Position numbers and translations under genes: made by a program | DNA from: Azospirillum griseum | Lineage (GTDB): Bacteria > Pseudomonadota > Alphaproteobacteria > Azospirillales > Azospirillaceae | Assembly: GCF_003966125.1 (NCBI RefSeq) | Contig: NZ_RXMA01000010.1 | Location: forward strand, 124,001 to 188,000 | Direction of reading: 5' to 3' | DNA: 64,000 nucleotides | Notes under the pieces: generated by a model | What the model saw: the letters and a program-made list of their open reading frames with translations, nothing else | Told to the model about the DNA's origin: nothing | Databases searched by the model: none | Shown here: piece by piece, positions 1 to 9,042 of the stretch | Position numbering within the stretch: the first letter of the stretch is position 1 | Layout: every line of letters starts with the position of its first letter

Positions 1-228
1 GACCGTCGCAACAAGAAGCGCGATTTCCGTGGCCTGTGGATCCAGCGCATCAACGCCGGCGTCCGTCAGTATGGCCTGACCTACTCGCGCTTCATCAACG
101 GCATCAAGCTGGCCGGCATCGAGATCGACCGCAAGGTTCTGTCCGATCTGGCGGCGCGTGAGCCGGAAGCCTTTAAGACCTTGGTGGACAAGGCCCAGGC
201 CGCGCTCGCCTCCAAGGCCGCCGCGTAA
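1..228 (+). CDS. rplT: 50S ribosomal protein L20 (C-terminal part)
   Basis: The frame is open from the first base and ends with TAA at 226-228, giving 75 residues of a protein of usually about 118. The visible part carries typical L20 segments such as [19 protein letters not shown] and [24 protein letters not shown]20 binds 23S rRNA early in 50S assembly. The start and any infC-rpmI-rplT leader lie outside the window. The gene is followed by a strong intrinsic terminator and then pheS, the common rpmI-rplT-pheST order of bacteria. Identity is secure; only the N-terminus is missing. Confidence 0.97.
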   Translation, partial: DRRNKKRDFRGLWIQRINAGVRQYGLTYSRFINGIKLAGIEIDRKVLSDLAAREPEAFKTLVDKAQAALASKAAA

Positions 229-280
229 AGCACTCGCGACCCGTTCGCGGACGCTTTTTCAGGCGCCACGTGTTAGAGAA

Positions 281-313
281 GGGAGCCGGGCCTTTGGGTC
301 CGGCTCCCTTTTT
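281..313 (+). terminator. Intrinsic terminator after rplT
   Basis: GGGAGCCGG (281-289) pairs with CCGGCTCCC (300-308) and is followed by five T. It separates rplT from pheS; leakage or attenuation into pheST cannot be excluded. Confidence 0.85.
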
Positions 314-354
314 GTTTCGATTCCGAATTTTCCCCACGTTTGCCGGGAACCGCC

Positions 355-1422
355 ATGCTCGACGCGCTGAAAGACGAACTCCTGTCGCTGGTCAACGCCG
401 CCGCCGATCTTCCGGCGCTGGACGAGGTGCGCGTGAACGCGCTGGGCAAGAAGGGGCGCATCACCGGCTTTATGAAGGAGCTGGGCGGCCTGTCGCCGGA
501 CGAGCGCAAGGAGCGCGGTCAGGCGCTGAACGCGCTGAAGGACGAGATCGCCGCCGCGCTCGACGCCCGCAAGCTTGACCTCGCCGCCGCCCACATGAAG
601 GCGCGGCTGGAGGCCGAGCGCGTGGACGTCACCCTGCCGGTCCGCCCGGAAACCGAAGGCCGCATCCACCCGATCAGCCAGACGATGGACGAGATGATCG
701 CCATCTTCGCCGAGATGGGCTTCTCCGTCGCCGAAGGGCCGGATGTGGAGGATGATTTCCACAACTTCACCGCCCTGAATTTCCCGGTCGGCCACCCGGC
801 GCGCGACATGCACGACACCTTCTATCTGCCCGACGCAGACGACAAGAAGATGCTGCTGCGCACCCACACCAGCCCGGTGCAGGTCCGCACCATGCTGAAC
901 AACAAGCCGCCGATCCGCATCGTGGCGCCGGGCCGAACCTACCGTTCCGACTATGACATGACCCACACGCCGATGTTCCACCAGATCGAAGGTCTGGTGA
1001 TCGACGAGGCGACCAACATGGGCCACCTGAAAGGTTGTCTGGTGGAGTTCTGCCGCGCCTTCTTCGACGTGGACGATCTGCCGCTGCGCTTCCGCCCCAG
1101 CTTCTTCCCCTTCACCGAACCGTCGGCGGAGGTGGACATCGGTTGCCTGCGCAAGGGCGGCGAGCTGAAGCTGGGCAATTACGGCGATTGGCTGGAAATT
1201 CTCGGCTGCGGCATGGTGCACCCGAACGTGCTGGAAGCCTGCGGCATCGACAGCACCAAATACCAGGGCTTTGCCTTCGGCATGGGGGTGGAGCGCGTGG
1301 CGATGCTGAAATACGGCATTCCCGATCTGCGCACCTTCTTCGAAGCCGATCTGCGTTGGCTGAAGCATTACGGCTTCGTGCCGCTCGACATCCCCAACAT
1401 CGCCCATGGCCTGACGCGATAA
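355..1422 (+). CDS. pheS: Phenylalanine--tRNA ligase alpha subunit
   Basis: Class II aminoacyl-tRNA synthetase catalytic subunit that charges tRNA-Phe as an alpha2-beta2 enzyme with PheT in the cytoplasm. The 355-residue product has the N-terminal coiled-coil (about residues 1-85) and the catalytic core. Motif 2 is seen in [20 protein letters not shown] and motif 3 in [17 protein letters not shown] near the C-terminus. The ATG at 355 starts [13 protein letters not shown], the usual family beginning; an in-frame TTG at 340 would add five residues and is less likely. The stop is followed by AAGGAG and pheT after 12 bp, so the two genes form an operon. Confidence 0.97.
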   Translation: MLDALKDELLSLVNAAADLPALDEVRVNALGKKGRITGFMKELGGLSPDERKERGQALNALKDEIAAALDARKLDLAAAHMKARLEAERVDVTLPVRPETEGRIHPISQTMDEMIAIFAEMGFSVAEGPDVEDDFHNFTALNFPVGHPARDMHDTFYLPDADDKKMLLRTHTSPVQVRTMLNNKPPIRIVAPGRTYRSDYDMTHTPMFHQIEGLVIDEATNMGHLKGCLVEFCRAFFDVDDLPLRFRPSFFPFTEPSAEVDIGCLRKGGELKLGNYGDWLEILGCGMVHPNVLEACGIDSTKYQGFAFGMGVERVAMLKYGIPDLRTFFEADLRWLKHYGFVPLDIPNIAHGLTR

Positions 1423-1434
1423 GGAGCCGGTTCC

Positions 1435-3846
1435 ATGAAGTTCACGCTGTCCTGGCTGAAGGACCATCTGGACACCGAGGCCACGCTCGACCAGATCACC
1501 GACAAACTGACCGCCCTGGGCCTGGAGGTTGAAGGCGTTCAGGACCGCTCGAAAGAGCTGGCCCCCTTCCGCGTCGCCCACGTCGTGTCGGCGGAGAAGC
1601 ACCCGGACGCCGACAAGCTGCGCGTTCTGGTGGTGGACACCGGCACCGAAAAGCTCCAGGTCGTCTGCGGCGCGCCCAACGCGCGCGCCGGGCTGAAGGG
1701 CGTTTTCGCGGCGGAAGGGGCCTACATCCCCGGTTCCGACATCACGCTGAAGAAGGGCGTCATCCGGGGCGTCGAATCCAACGGCATGATGTGCTCCAAG
1801 CGCGAGTTGAAGCTGTCCGATGAGCATGACGGCATCATCGAACTGCCCGAGGACGCGCCGGTCGGGGCCAGCTTCGCCGACTATGCCGGTCTGAACGACC
1901 CGGTGATCGACATCAACCTCACGCCCGACCGCGCCGATTGCGCCGGGGTGCGCGGCATCGCCCGCGACCTCGCCGCCGCCGGTCTCGGTCGGTTGAAGCC
2001 GCTGACCGAGGGCCGTCTGAACGCCACCCCGGTGGCCGGTTCCTTCCCCAGCCCGCTCGGCGTGACGATCGAGGCGCTGGACGGTTGCCCGATGTATGTC
2101 GGCCGCACCATCCGGGGGGTGAAGAACGGCCCGTCGCCGCAATGGATGCAGGACAAGCTGCTGGCCATCGGCCTGCGCCCGATCTCGGCGCTGGTGGACA
2201 TCACCAACTACATCACCTTCGACGTGGCGCGCCCGCTGCACGCCTTTGACGCCGACAAGGTGCAGGGCGGCATCGTCGTCCGCATGGCGCGCGAGGGCGA
2301 AAGCCTGAAGGCGCTGAACGGCAAGGAGTACACGCTCGACCCGTCGATGGTGGTCATCGCCGACCACGCGCGGGCCGAAGCGCTGGGCGGCATCATCGGC
2401 GGCGAGGAATCGGGCTGCACCGAAACCACCACCACCCTGTTTCTGGAAGCGGCGATCTTCGACACCGTGCGCGTGGCCCAGGCCGGGCGGCGTCTGGGCG
2501 TCGAATCGGACGCCCGGTACCGCCTGGAACGCGGCGTCGATCCGGCGGCGGTGGTCGAGGGGGTGGAACGCGCCACCCGCCTGATCCTGGAGATCTGCGG
2601 CGGCGAAGCCTCCGACCTCGTGATCGCCGGGGCCGAACCGGCGTGGAAACGCGCGCTGACCCTGCGTCCGGGCCGGGTCAAGAGCCTGGGCGGGGTCGAT
2701 CTGCCGCACGACCGTCAGGTCCGCATCCTCACCGACCTCGGCTTCACGATCGAGGGCGAGGAGGATGACGGCTCCCTGCGCGTCGGCGTTCCGTCCTGGC
2801 GCGCCGATGTCCATGGCGAGGCCGATCTGGTGGAGGAGGTGTTGCGCGTCAACGGCTTCGACGCCATCCCGGCCACCCCGCTGCCGCGCGACACCGTGCT
2901 GACCCGCCCGGCGCTGACGCTGAAGCAGCGCCGCGTGGCCGCCGCCCGCCGGGCGCTGGCCGCGCGCGGCCTGTCGGAAGCGGTGACGTGGTCGTTCCTG
3001 GCCTCGGCCACCGCCGCCCTGTTCGGGGCCAGCCACGAGGGGCTGCGGCTGGTCAACCCGATCAGCAGCGACCTGGACGTGATGCGCCCGTCGGTGCTGC
3101 CCAACCTGATCCAGGCGGCGGGCCGCAACGCCGACCGTGGCTATCCCGACGTCCGCCTGTTCGAAGTGGGGGCGGCCTTCCGCACCCCGGCCCCCGATGG
3201 GCAGGACAGCGTGGCGGCGGGCATCCGCGCCGGGGCCGCCGTGCCGCGCCACTGGTCGGAAAAGACCCGTCCGGTGGACGTGTTCGACGCCAAGGCCGAC
3301 GCGCTGGCCGCGCTGGAGGCGGCGGGCGCGCCGACCGCCAACCTGCAAGTCACCACCGACGCCCCCGGCTGGTACCATCCGGGCCGGTCGGGCGTGCTGC
3401 GCCTTGGCCCGACGGTGATGGCCCGCTTTGGCGAGATTCACCCGTCGATCCTCGACACGCTGGGCGTCAAGGGGCCGCTGGCCGGGTTCGAGGTGATGCT
3501 CGACACCATCCCGCTGCCCAAGAAGAAGACCGGCACCGCCAAGCCGATGGTCCAGCTTTCCGCCTTCCAGCCGATCGAACGCGATTTCGCCTTCCTCGTC
3601 GGCCAGGGCGTGGAGGCCGACAAGATCCTGCGCGCCGCCAAGGGGGCCGACAAGGCCCTGATCAAGGACGCGACGGTGTTCGACGTCTACCAGGGGGCGG
3701 GCGTGGGCGAGGGGCAAAAATCCGTCGCCGTCTCCGTCACCTACCAACCGACCACCGCGACCCTGACCGACGAGGCCATCGAGGCCATCGGCCAAAAGAT
3801 CGTCGCGGCGGTCATCAAGGCGACCGGCGGATCGTTGCGCGGGTGA
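1435..3846 (+). CDS. pheT: Phenylalanine--tRNA ligase beta subunit
   Basis: Beta subunit (803 residues, normal length) of phenylalanyl-tRNA synthetase. The start MKFTLSWLKDHL is canonical and is preceded by AAGGAG at 1421-1426. Domains in order are the N-terminal EMAP-like tRNA-binding domain (about 40-150), the B3/B4 editing region (about 210-390), B5 (about 410-480), the catalytic-like core, and the C-terminal ferredoxin-fold anticodon-binding domain beginning around FQPIERDFAFLV. It is the last gene before a terminator and an abrupt change to AT-richer DNA, so the right end of pheT marks the boundary of the acquired island at about 3.9-7.3 kb. Confidence 0.97.
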   Translation: MKFTLSWLKDHLDTEATLDQITDKLTALGLEVEGVQDRSKELAPFRVAHVVSAEKHPDADKLRVLVVDTGTEKLQVVCGAPNARAGLKGVFAAEGAYIPGSDITLKKGVIRGVESNGMMCSKRELKLSDEHDGIIELPEDAPVGASFADYAGLNDPVIDINLTPDRADCAGVRGIARDLAAAGLGRLKPLTEGRLNATPVAGSFPSPLGVTIEALDGCPMYVGRTIRGVKNGPSPQWMQDKLLAIGLRPISALVDITNYITFDVARPLHAFDADKVQGGIVVRMAREGESLKALNGKEYTLDPSMVVIADHARAEALGGIIGGEESGCTETTTTLFLEAAIFDTVRVAQAGRRLGVESDARYRLERGVDPAAVVEGVERATRLILEICGGEASDLVIAGAEPAWKRALTLRPGRVKSLGGVDLPHDRQVRILTDLGFTIEGEEDDGSLRVGVPSWRADVHGEADLVEEVLRVNGFDAIPATPLPRDTVLTRPALTLKQRRVAAARRALAARGLSEAVTWSFLASATAALFGASHEGLRLVNPISSDLDVMRPSVLPNLIQAAGRNADRGYPDVRLFEVGAAFRTPAPDGQDSVAAGIRAGAAVPRHWSEKTRPVDVFDAKADALAALEAAGAPTANLQVTTDAPGWYHPGRSGVLRLGPTVMARFGEIHPSILDTLGVKGPLAGFEVMLDTIPLPKKKTGTAKPMVQLSAFQPIERDFAFLVGQGVEADKILRAAKGADKALIKDATVFDVYQGAGVGEGQKSVAVSVTYQPTTATLTDEAIEAIGQKIVAAVIKATGGSLRG

Positions 3847-3880
3847 TCCTGCGCGTGGGGTGAGAGCGGTTTAGGTTCAG

Positions 3881-3912
3881 AAAGGCTCCCGCCGGTGGCG
3901 GGGGCCTTTTTT
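3881..3912 (+). terminator. Intrinsic terminator after pheT
   Basis: AAAGGC-TC-CCGCC, loop GGT, then GGCGGGGGCC followed by TTTTTT. It ends the pheST transcript just before the AT-richer island. Confidence 0.8.
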
Positions 3913-4141
3913 GTGGGGGGGCGTTGGTACTGGGGCGCGCATGACGACATTGCCGAAGGCTCCAAAACACGGGCACCACCGTCAGCGTCGTGGAGCAACC
4001 GTGGATTCACCCAGGCGGCTTATCGTCGGCCATCAAAAGGTGCTAAAGAATGCTCTGCCACTGACGATCTCTGTCGTGCATCCTTACGGAATGGCGAATT
4101 TCCTAGCTGTCAGGTCGCTGAAGGACTTTGGGGAGAGGACA

Positions 4142-4552
4142 TTGCAGGCGGATTTCCTGGATGCGCATCAAAGGCACTTGGACGATGCCGAGAGCCTGTT
4201 CCAAGCGGAGCGCTATGCAAACGCCGATCACCTGTATGGTATGGCTGCTGAATGCGGCCTCAAGCGGCTGATGATAGCTTTTAAAATGAAGACCCGCTCA
4301 AGCGATGGTTCTCCAGAGAAAAAGGAAGATCGTCAACACGCCGATATAATATGGAAGCGTTTTGAAACCTATCGAGATGGTAAAGATGCAGAGTATCTTT
4401 TAGCCAACCCCAGCCCTTTTGACGACTGGAAGGCAGAGCAACGCTATGCTCATCAAGGGGATTTTAATGCGTCTCGAGTGGAGCCGCATCGCAAAGCTGC
4501 TCAAGATGTTCATGCGTTGATAAAAAGGGCAGAGAAGGATGGGCGGATATGA
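4142..4552 (+). CDS. HEPN-like protein, first gene of the KGGVGR ATPase operon
   Basis: A 136-residue protein if started at TTG 4142. That start has GGAG at 4132-4135 with 6-nt spacing, and the protein then begins MQADFLDAHQRHLDDAE. An in-frame ATG at 4091 would add 17 residues but has no ribosome-binding site. The segment LFQAERYANADHLYGMAAEC plus GLKRLM is the helix pair seen in HEPN-superfamily proteins (RYxxAxxLxGxAxExxLK). The C-terminal part has a WKAEQRYAHQGDF block and RVEPH. A canonical RNase Rx4-6H motif is not evident (RYAH and RVEPH are shorter), so catalytic activity is uncertain. Its stop overlaps the next start (ATGA at 4549-4552). G+C and codon use are clearly lower than in flanking genes. 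It may be an effector or adaptor of a conflict system. Confidence 0.7.
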   Translation: MQADFLDAHQRHLDDAESLFQAERYANADHLYGMAAECGLKRLMIAFKMKTRSSDGSPEKKEDRQHADIIWKRFETYRDGKDAEYLLANPSPFDDWKAEQRYAHQGDFNASRVEPHRKAAQDVHALIKRAEKDGRI

Positions 4553-5841
4553 TCGTATTTGACAGAATCCTGCCCATCACGACGGACGTGCTGCGGGCGC
4601 ACCGCGAGGTGGTTGCCCAACTGGAATGGTTGCTGGTGAATCGCGACCTCAATGGTCGCGTGCGCTTGATCGTGCCGGAAAGCGTCACTGCGAGCGATGG
4701 TCTTTCTGAGCAGCTTGAGACCATGTATGGGGTGTTGGCTGGTCAGATCGCCCCTCACGCACATGTGGCGGGATCGGGTGTTCTTTATGAGGTTTCACAG
4801 GAGGAAGCCTGCCAAGGGGCGTCGGCGTTCCCGCTCGGCGATCTCGACAGGGTCTGGTTTGTTGACCGTCTGGCGACAGCAAGCCGTTGGGAAACAATCG
4901 CGAATGTTGCCCCTGGCGCTCCACGCATTGTGTTTTTCTCCATCAAAGGCGGTGTTGGCCGGTCCACGGCGCTGGCGGCCAGCGCGTGGTCTCTTGCTTC
5001 GCAGGGAAAGCGGGTGTTGGTGCTGGATTTGGATCTGGAGTCCCCAGGGCTATCGAGCGCTTTGCTTCCGTTAGAAAGGCAACCAGAATACGGCATCACC
5101 GATTGGCTGGTGGAGGATTTGGTCGATAACGGGGAGGCGTTGCTGCCTGATCTTTATGCCACCAGTGATCTTCCAACCAGCGGTTCAATCTATCTGGTGC
5201 CAGCCCATGGCCGACAGATCGGGGAGTATGTGTCCAAGCTGGGACGTTGCTGGATGTCCAAGCGCAACGCTCAAGGGGGACTGGACACTTGGTCAGCGCG
5301 TCTCAACCGGTTGGTTGACCGATTGCAATCTCTTCATCAACCCGATGTCATCCTCGTTGATTCCCGCGCTGGGATTGACGATGTGGCAGCGGCTTGTGTG
5401 ACGGATCTTGGGGCACACACGGTCTTGATGTTTGCGATCCAGGGGCAACAAACCTGGACAGGGTATCGCGCGCTGTTTTCGTATTGGAGCCAGCGCGGAG
5501 TCATTACCGAAATCCGAGATCGCTTGCAACTGGTGGCGGGGCTTGTGCCGGATGACGAGCGCCGATTGGAGTATCTGGCGGCGCTGCGGAGCGATTCCTA
5601 TGACTTGTTCGTGGATACTTATGATGCAGTTCCGCCGGGAGAAATCAGCGAGTGGAACTATGACGAGGATGATGACAACGCTCCCCATTCGCCCCTGAGT
5701 GTTCGCTGGAATCGTGGCTGGTATGGTCTGTTGAGCTTGCAGAATCGCATGGGCCAAGTGGATCAGGCTGAAGTGAAGGCCGTTTTCGGTGCGCTGTTGG
5801 ATTTTCTGGATCGCGCCATTGGCCAGGGGAGGACGCTGTGA
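4549..5841 (+). CDS. KGGVGR-variant ParA/MinD-like ATPase
   Basis: A 430-residue protein with an N-terminal domain of about 125 residues that I do not recognise, then a SIMIBI-class NTPase domain. The deviant Walker A is KGGVGRST at residues 133-140: the signature lysine (K133) is kept but the P-loop lysine is replaced by R138. Walker A' is VLVLDLDLESPG (157-168) and Walker B is DVILVDSRAG (266-275). An acidic stretch YDEDDDN lies at 371-377. I recall KGGVGR-type variants from NCBI family naming and from NTPase-driven conflict systems, but did not check. It overlaps both neighbours by 4 nt, so the three proteins are translationally coupled and probably act together. Nucleotide binding is inferred; the role is unknown. 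Confidence 0.75.
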   Translation: MIVFDRILPITTDVLRAHREVVAQLEWLLVNRDLNGRVRLIVPESVTASDGLSEQLETMYGVLAGQIAPHAHVAGSGVLYEVSQEEACQGASAFPLGDLDRVWFVDRLATASRWETIANVAPGAPRIVFFSIKGGVGRSTALAASAWSLASQGKRVLVLDLDLESPGLSSALLPLERQPEYGITDWLVEDLVDNGEALLPDLYATSDLPTSGSIYLVPAHGRQIGEYVSKLGRCWMSKRNAQGGLDTWSARLNRLVDRLQSLHQPDVILVDSRAGIDDVAAACVTDLGAHTVLMFAIQGQQTWTGYRALFSYWSQRGVITEIRDRLQLVAGLVPDDERRLEYLAALRSDSYDLFVDTYDAVPPGEISEWNYDEDDDNAPHSPLSVRWNRGWYGLLSLQNRMGQVDQAEVKAVFGALLDFLDRAIGQGRTL

Positions 5842-7283
5842 CATCGCCGCAGGCAATACGGCAGGCCATTCAAGCCGCTCCATTTGAGCTGGACATTGCG
5901 GGTGACATCCCAAGACCGGGCACGCTTCACATTCCGCAGGCTCACCGCAAGGCATTGACACGTGAAGCTGTTTTGGTGATTGGTGCGCGTGGCGTTGGTA
6001 AGTCGTTTTGGACGTCTGCTCTGGGGGATGCTGACCTGAGGCAGCAGATTGGCGCAACGGTGCCGGAACTAATCCGCACAATCATCCGCATCGGCCATGC
6101 GGCGAAGCCAAGCATCGAATCCTATCCGAATTCTGACAGCTTCAAAAAATTGCTTCGTGAGGGGTATGACCCATACACCGTTTGGCAGGCGGTTGTTTTG
6201 AGGTGGTTGGCGGGGGTTGTCAATCGACAGATCCCTATCGGTTCATGGGGGGAAACAGCAGAGTGGGTGACTCAAAACCCTGAGGCATTTGCCCAGATTG
6301 TTGAGTCATCAAATCAAAAGTTGTTACAGGACCAACAGTTCGGTCTCATTGTCTTCGACGCTCTGGACCGTACAAGTCCCGACTGGGGAACGATGAACCG
6401 TATCGTTCGTGATTTGTTGCGTATCTCTCTTTGGTTGCGCGACTTTTCAATGCTCCGTGCAAAAATATTTTTGCGGCCCGATCAAATGGAGCGCACCGTC
6501 ACCTCTTTTCCTGATGCGTCAAAACTCACATCCACAAGCGCCAACCTCACGTGGGATCGGCATGATCTGCATGCCATGTTGTGGCAACGCCTCATAAACG
6601 CTCCAAGTCCGCATGGTGAGTGCCTGCGGTCTGTGGTGACCTCTGTGTTACCACCCGCCGAAGTGTTGAGCGATTACGGGCGTTATTGGTCTCTGCCTCC
6701 GGTGTTGATGTCCGATTCGCCCTATCAGCGGCGTCTGTTTGAGGTTTTGGCCGGGGACAAGATGGGAAAGGATGCGCGCCGTGGCGTGCCGTATGTGTGG
6801 AGCGTCGGTCATCTGGCCGATGGGCATGGCTGGACGTCTCCGCGATCATTCTTGGCCGCCATTGCCGGAGCGGCGGACGACAGCGCTCAACGCTATGCTG
6901 ACCATCCGTTGGCGCTTCACTATGAAAGTTTGAAGCGCGGCATTCAAAAGGCATCGCAGATTCGTGTGGACCAAGTCGCGGAGGATGATCCGTGGGTGCC
7001 CGCAGCCATGGAGCCTCTTCGGGGAATCAATGTGCCTTGCGATTCCGAGACGATTTTCTGCGCTTGGTGGGATGAGTTTCCTGGAGGGGCCGATACGATC
7101 TTGTCAGACTCAGACCGCTTGCCGCCTCAGCACGCGGAAAGTTGGGACGGGGTTCGCAAGGATCTGGAACGTCTTGGCATTTTTGTTACCCGCAAAGACA
7201 CGAGGATTGATATGCCCGATCTTTATCGAGTCGGGTTTGGATTGGGCCGTCGCGGTGGGGTGGCTCCTAGAAAGCGAGCATAA
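5838..7283 (+). CDS. P-loop ATPase, third gene of the KGGVGR operon
   Basis: A 481-residue protein starting at GTG 5838 inside the stop of the preceding gene (GTGA). Walker A is GARGVGKSFW (residues 49-58) and Walker B is LIVFDALDR (170-178). A RAKIFLRPDQ segment near 207-216 resembles the strand before a sensor region. The C-terminal about 50 residues (DGVRKDLERLGIF followed by a basic GLGRRGGVAPRKR tail) look like a winged helix. The overall pattern resembles AAA/STAND-type regulatory ATPases, but I cannot name a family. One 60-nt row (6121-6180) holds only 27 G+C, far below the neighbouring genes. The gene ends 32 bp from the convergent HD-GYP gene. Confidence 0.7.
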   Translation: MTSPQAIRQAIQAAPFELDIAGDIPRPGTLHIPQAHRKALTREAVLVIGARGVGKSFWTSALGDADLRQQIGATVPELIRTIIRIGHAAKPSIESYPNSDSFKKLLREGYDPYTVWQAVVLRWLAGVVNRQIPIGSWGETAEWVTQNPEAFAQIVESSNQKLLQDQQFGLIVFDALDRTSPDWGTMNRIVRDLLRISLWLRDFSMLRAKIFLRPDQMERTVTSFPDASKLTSTSANLTWDRHDLHAMLWQRLINAPSPHGECLRSVVTSVLPPAEVLSDYGRYWSLPPVLMSDSPYQRRLFEVLAGDKMGKDARRGVPYVWSVGHLADGHGWTSPRSFLAAIAGAADDSAQRYADHPLALHYESLKRGIQKASQIRVDQVAEDDPWVPAAMEPLRGINVPCDSETIFCAWWDEFPGGADTILSDSDRLPPQHAESWDGVRKDLERLGIFVTRKDTRIDMPDLYRVGFGLGRRGGVAPRKRA

Positions 7284-7315
7284 ATTGCCTTATCCGAGGC
7301 ATTGGTCATAGCCCC

Positions 7316-8962
7316 TCACAACCCCGCGATCTCCCCCTCCACCGCCAGGAAGGCGGCCACGACCACCGGGTCGAAGCGGTGGCCGGAATCGTTGCGGATT
7401 TCGGTCAGGGTGGCGTCGTGGCTGAGCGCGGCGCGGTGGGGGCGGTGGTGGCGCATGGCGTCGTAGGCGTCGGCGACGGCGACGATGCGGGCGCTCAGCG
7501 GGATCGCGTCCCCGGCCAGACCGTCGGGGTAGCCGCGCCCGTCCCAATTCTCGTGGTGCCAGCGGGCGACGTCGGCCCCGATGTGCAGATGGGTCTGTCC
7601 GTCGGTCAGGCGGCTGGCGCGGGTCAGCAGGTCGGCCCCGGCCAGGGTGTGGCGCTGCATCGCCGCGCGTTCGTCGGGGGACAGCGGGCCGGGTTTGGCG
7701 GTGATCGACGGGTCGATGGCGGCGTTGCCGACGTCGTGCAGGATCGCCGACAGGCCGATGATCGACAGGAAGGACTCGTCGATGATCTCGGGAAAGCGGT
7801 TCTCGTCGCGCAGTTGGCGGGCGATCCGCTCCGTCACCGCCGCGATGCGCAGGGACCGGGCGAAGCGGTTGTCGCCGTCCGCGTCCGCCGCGCGCCGTTC
7901 GGCCAGATCGGCCAGCGCCGCCAGCGTGCCTTGCTGGGCGCGGTGCAACTGTTCGTACAGATACAGATTGTCGAAGCCGACCGAGATCTTGCCGCAAAAC
8001 ACCTCGATCAACTCGCGGTCCAGATCGGACAGCGGGCGGTCGGAGCGGAGATAGACGACGTTTTCCCGCCGGTTCGGCGTGCGGATGTACAGCGTGATGT
8101 GCTCGCCCGCGTAATGGTTCGCGCGGCTTTCCAGGCAGGCCATCACCAGCCCCAGCACGTCGGGGTCGACATGGTTCAGCGCCGGTTCGTTGATGAGGGT
8201 TTCGAACCGCCCGGCCCCGGCCAGCACATACAGCCCGTCGCGCGCCCCGCCCAGCACCGACCCGCGCTGCACGCACAGGATGGCGTCCGGCCCGACGCCG
8301 AGCAGGCCGGAAAGTTGCGTCAACACGCCCCCGGCGAACAGCTTCATCGAGCGCGCCTGGAACAGCGACGACGACGCGTCGATGATCTTTTGCAGGCCGC
8401 GCCGGTTCGCTTCGATCGCCATGATGTCTTCGTAGGAGCGCAGGGCGGCGACCGTGGTGGTGAAGAGCTGCTGGGCGGTGAGCTGGGTCTTGGCCTTGTA
8501 ATCGTTGATGTCGTAATCGAGGATCACCGCCCGTTCCGGGGCCTGCCCCGGTTGGCCGGTGCGCAGGATGATGCGGACGTGGCGGTTCTTCAGCTCTTCG
8601 CGGATGTGGTGGACCAGTTGCAGCCCGGCGTCCTCGGTTTCCATCACCACGTCCAGCAGGATCATGGCGATGTCGGTTTCCCGCGCCAGGATCGTCCGCG
8701 CCTCCTCCGCCGAATGGGCGGAGATGAAGTGCGCCGGACGGCCCTTGTAGGCGAAATCGGACAGCACGAGCTTGGTGATCGAATGCACCTCCGGCTCGTC
8801 ATCGACGATCAGCAGCTTCCACCGCTGGCCCGACGGTGCCGCCGCCAGCGGGTGGGCGGGGGCATCCACGTCCGGTGGGACCGCCGCGCTCTCCTCCCCC
8901 TCGTCCAGAAAGAACAGATCGTCGTCGGGGGCGTCGCCGGTGGTTTGATCGGTGTGGGTCAT
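7316..8962 (-). CDS. Response regulator with DUF3369 and HD-GYP phosphodiesterase domain
   Basis: Predicted cyclic-di-GMP phosphodiesterase controlled by phosphorylation, 548 residues from ATG at 8962. An acidic N-terminal leader (1-45) precedes a receiver domain with D54-D55, phosphoacceptor D104, T135 and K157. A DUF3369 region (about 190-340) follows, then an HD-GYP domain. The HD-GYP domain shows ILHDVGN, the RHTLAGADLL histidine, HHENWDGRGYPDGL and the VADAYDAM motif, so all metal-binding and GYP residues seem present. It lies 80 bp downstream of the SH3/SPOR gene on the same strand and may be co-transcribed with it and the LysR gene. No histidine kinase is adjacent, so the partner is unknown. 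Confidence 0.92.
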   Translation of the reverse strand: MTHTDQTTGDAPDDDLFFLDEGEESAAVPPDVDAPAHPLAAAPSGQRWKLLIVDDEPEVHSITKLVLSDFAYKGRPAHFISAHSAEEARTILARETDIAMILLDVVMETEDAGLQLVHHIREELKNRHVRIILRTGQPGQAPERAVILDYDINDYKAKTQLTAQQLFTTTVAALRSYEDIMAIEANRRGLQKIIDASSSLFQARSMKLFAGGVLTQLSGLLGVGPDAILCVQRGSVLGGARDGLYVLAGAGRFETLINEPALNHVDPDVLGLVMACLESRANHYAGEHITLYIRTPNRRENVVYLRSDRPLSDLDRELIEVFCGKISVGFDNLYLYEQLHRAQQGTLAALADLAERRAADADGDNRFARSLRIAAVTERIARQLRDENRFPEIIDESFLSIIGLSAILHDVGNAAIDPSITAKPGPLSPDERAAMQRHTLAGADLLTRASRLTDGQTHLHIGADVARWHHENWDGRGYPDGLAGDAIPLSARIVAVADAYDAMRHHRPHRAALSHDATLTEIRNDSGHRFDPVVVAAFLAVEGEIAGL

Positions 8963-9042
8963 GCGGGCGAGGTCCGAAAGGCGGTCGGGTGGGGCGGCGG
9001 AAGGGCGGTGCGCCACAATGCGGCACAAAGCTTAACGAATGG

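Noticed and set aside
259..3795. Very long open frame on the minus strand opposite pheST
   Set aside because: It is the antisense shadow of two certain genes, is rich in Gly, Arg, His and Ala without any domain, and arises from GC-biased third positions.
3895..4251. Plus-strand frame between the pheT terminator and the HEPN-like gene
   Set aside because: It overlaps the HEPN-like gene in another frame, has no ribosome-binding site and shows no recognisable sequence.
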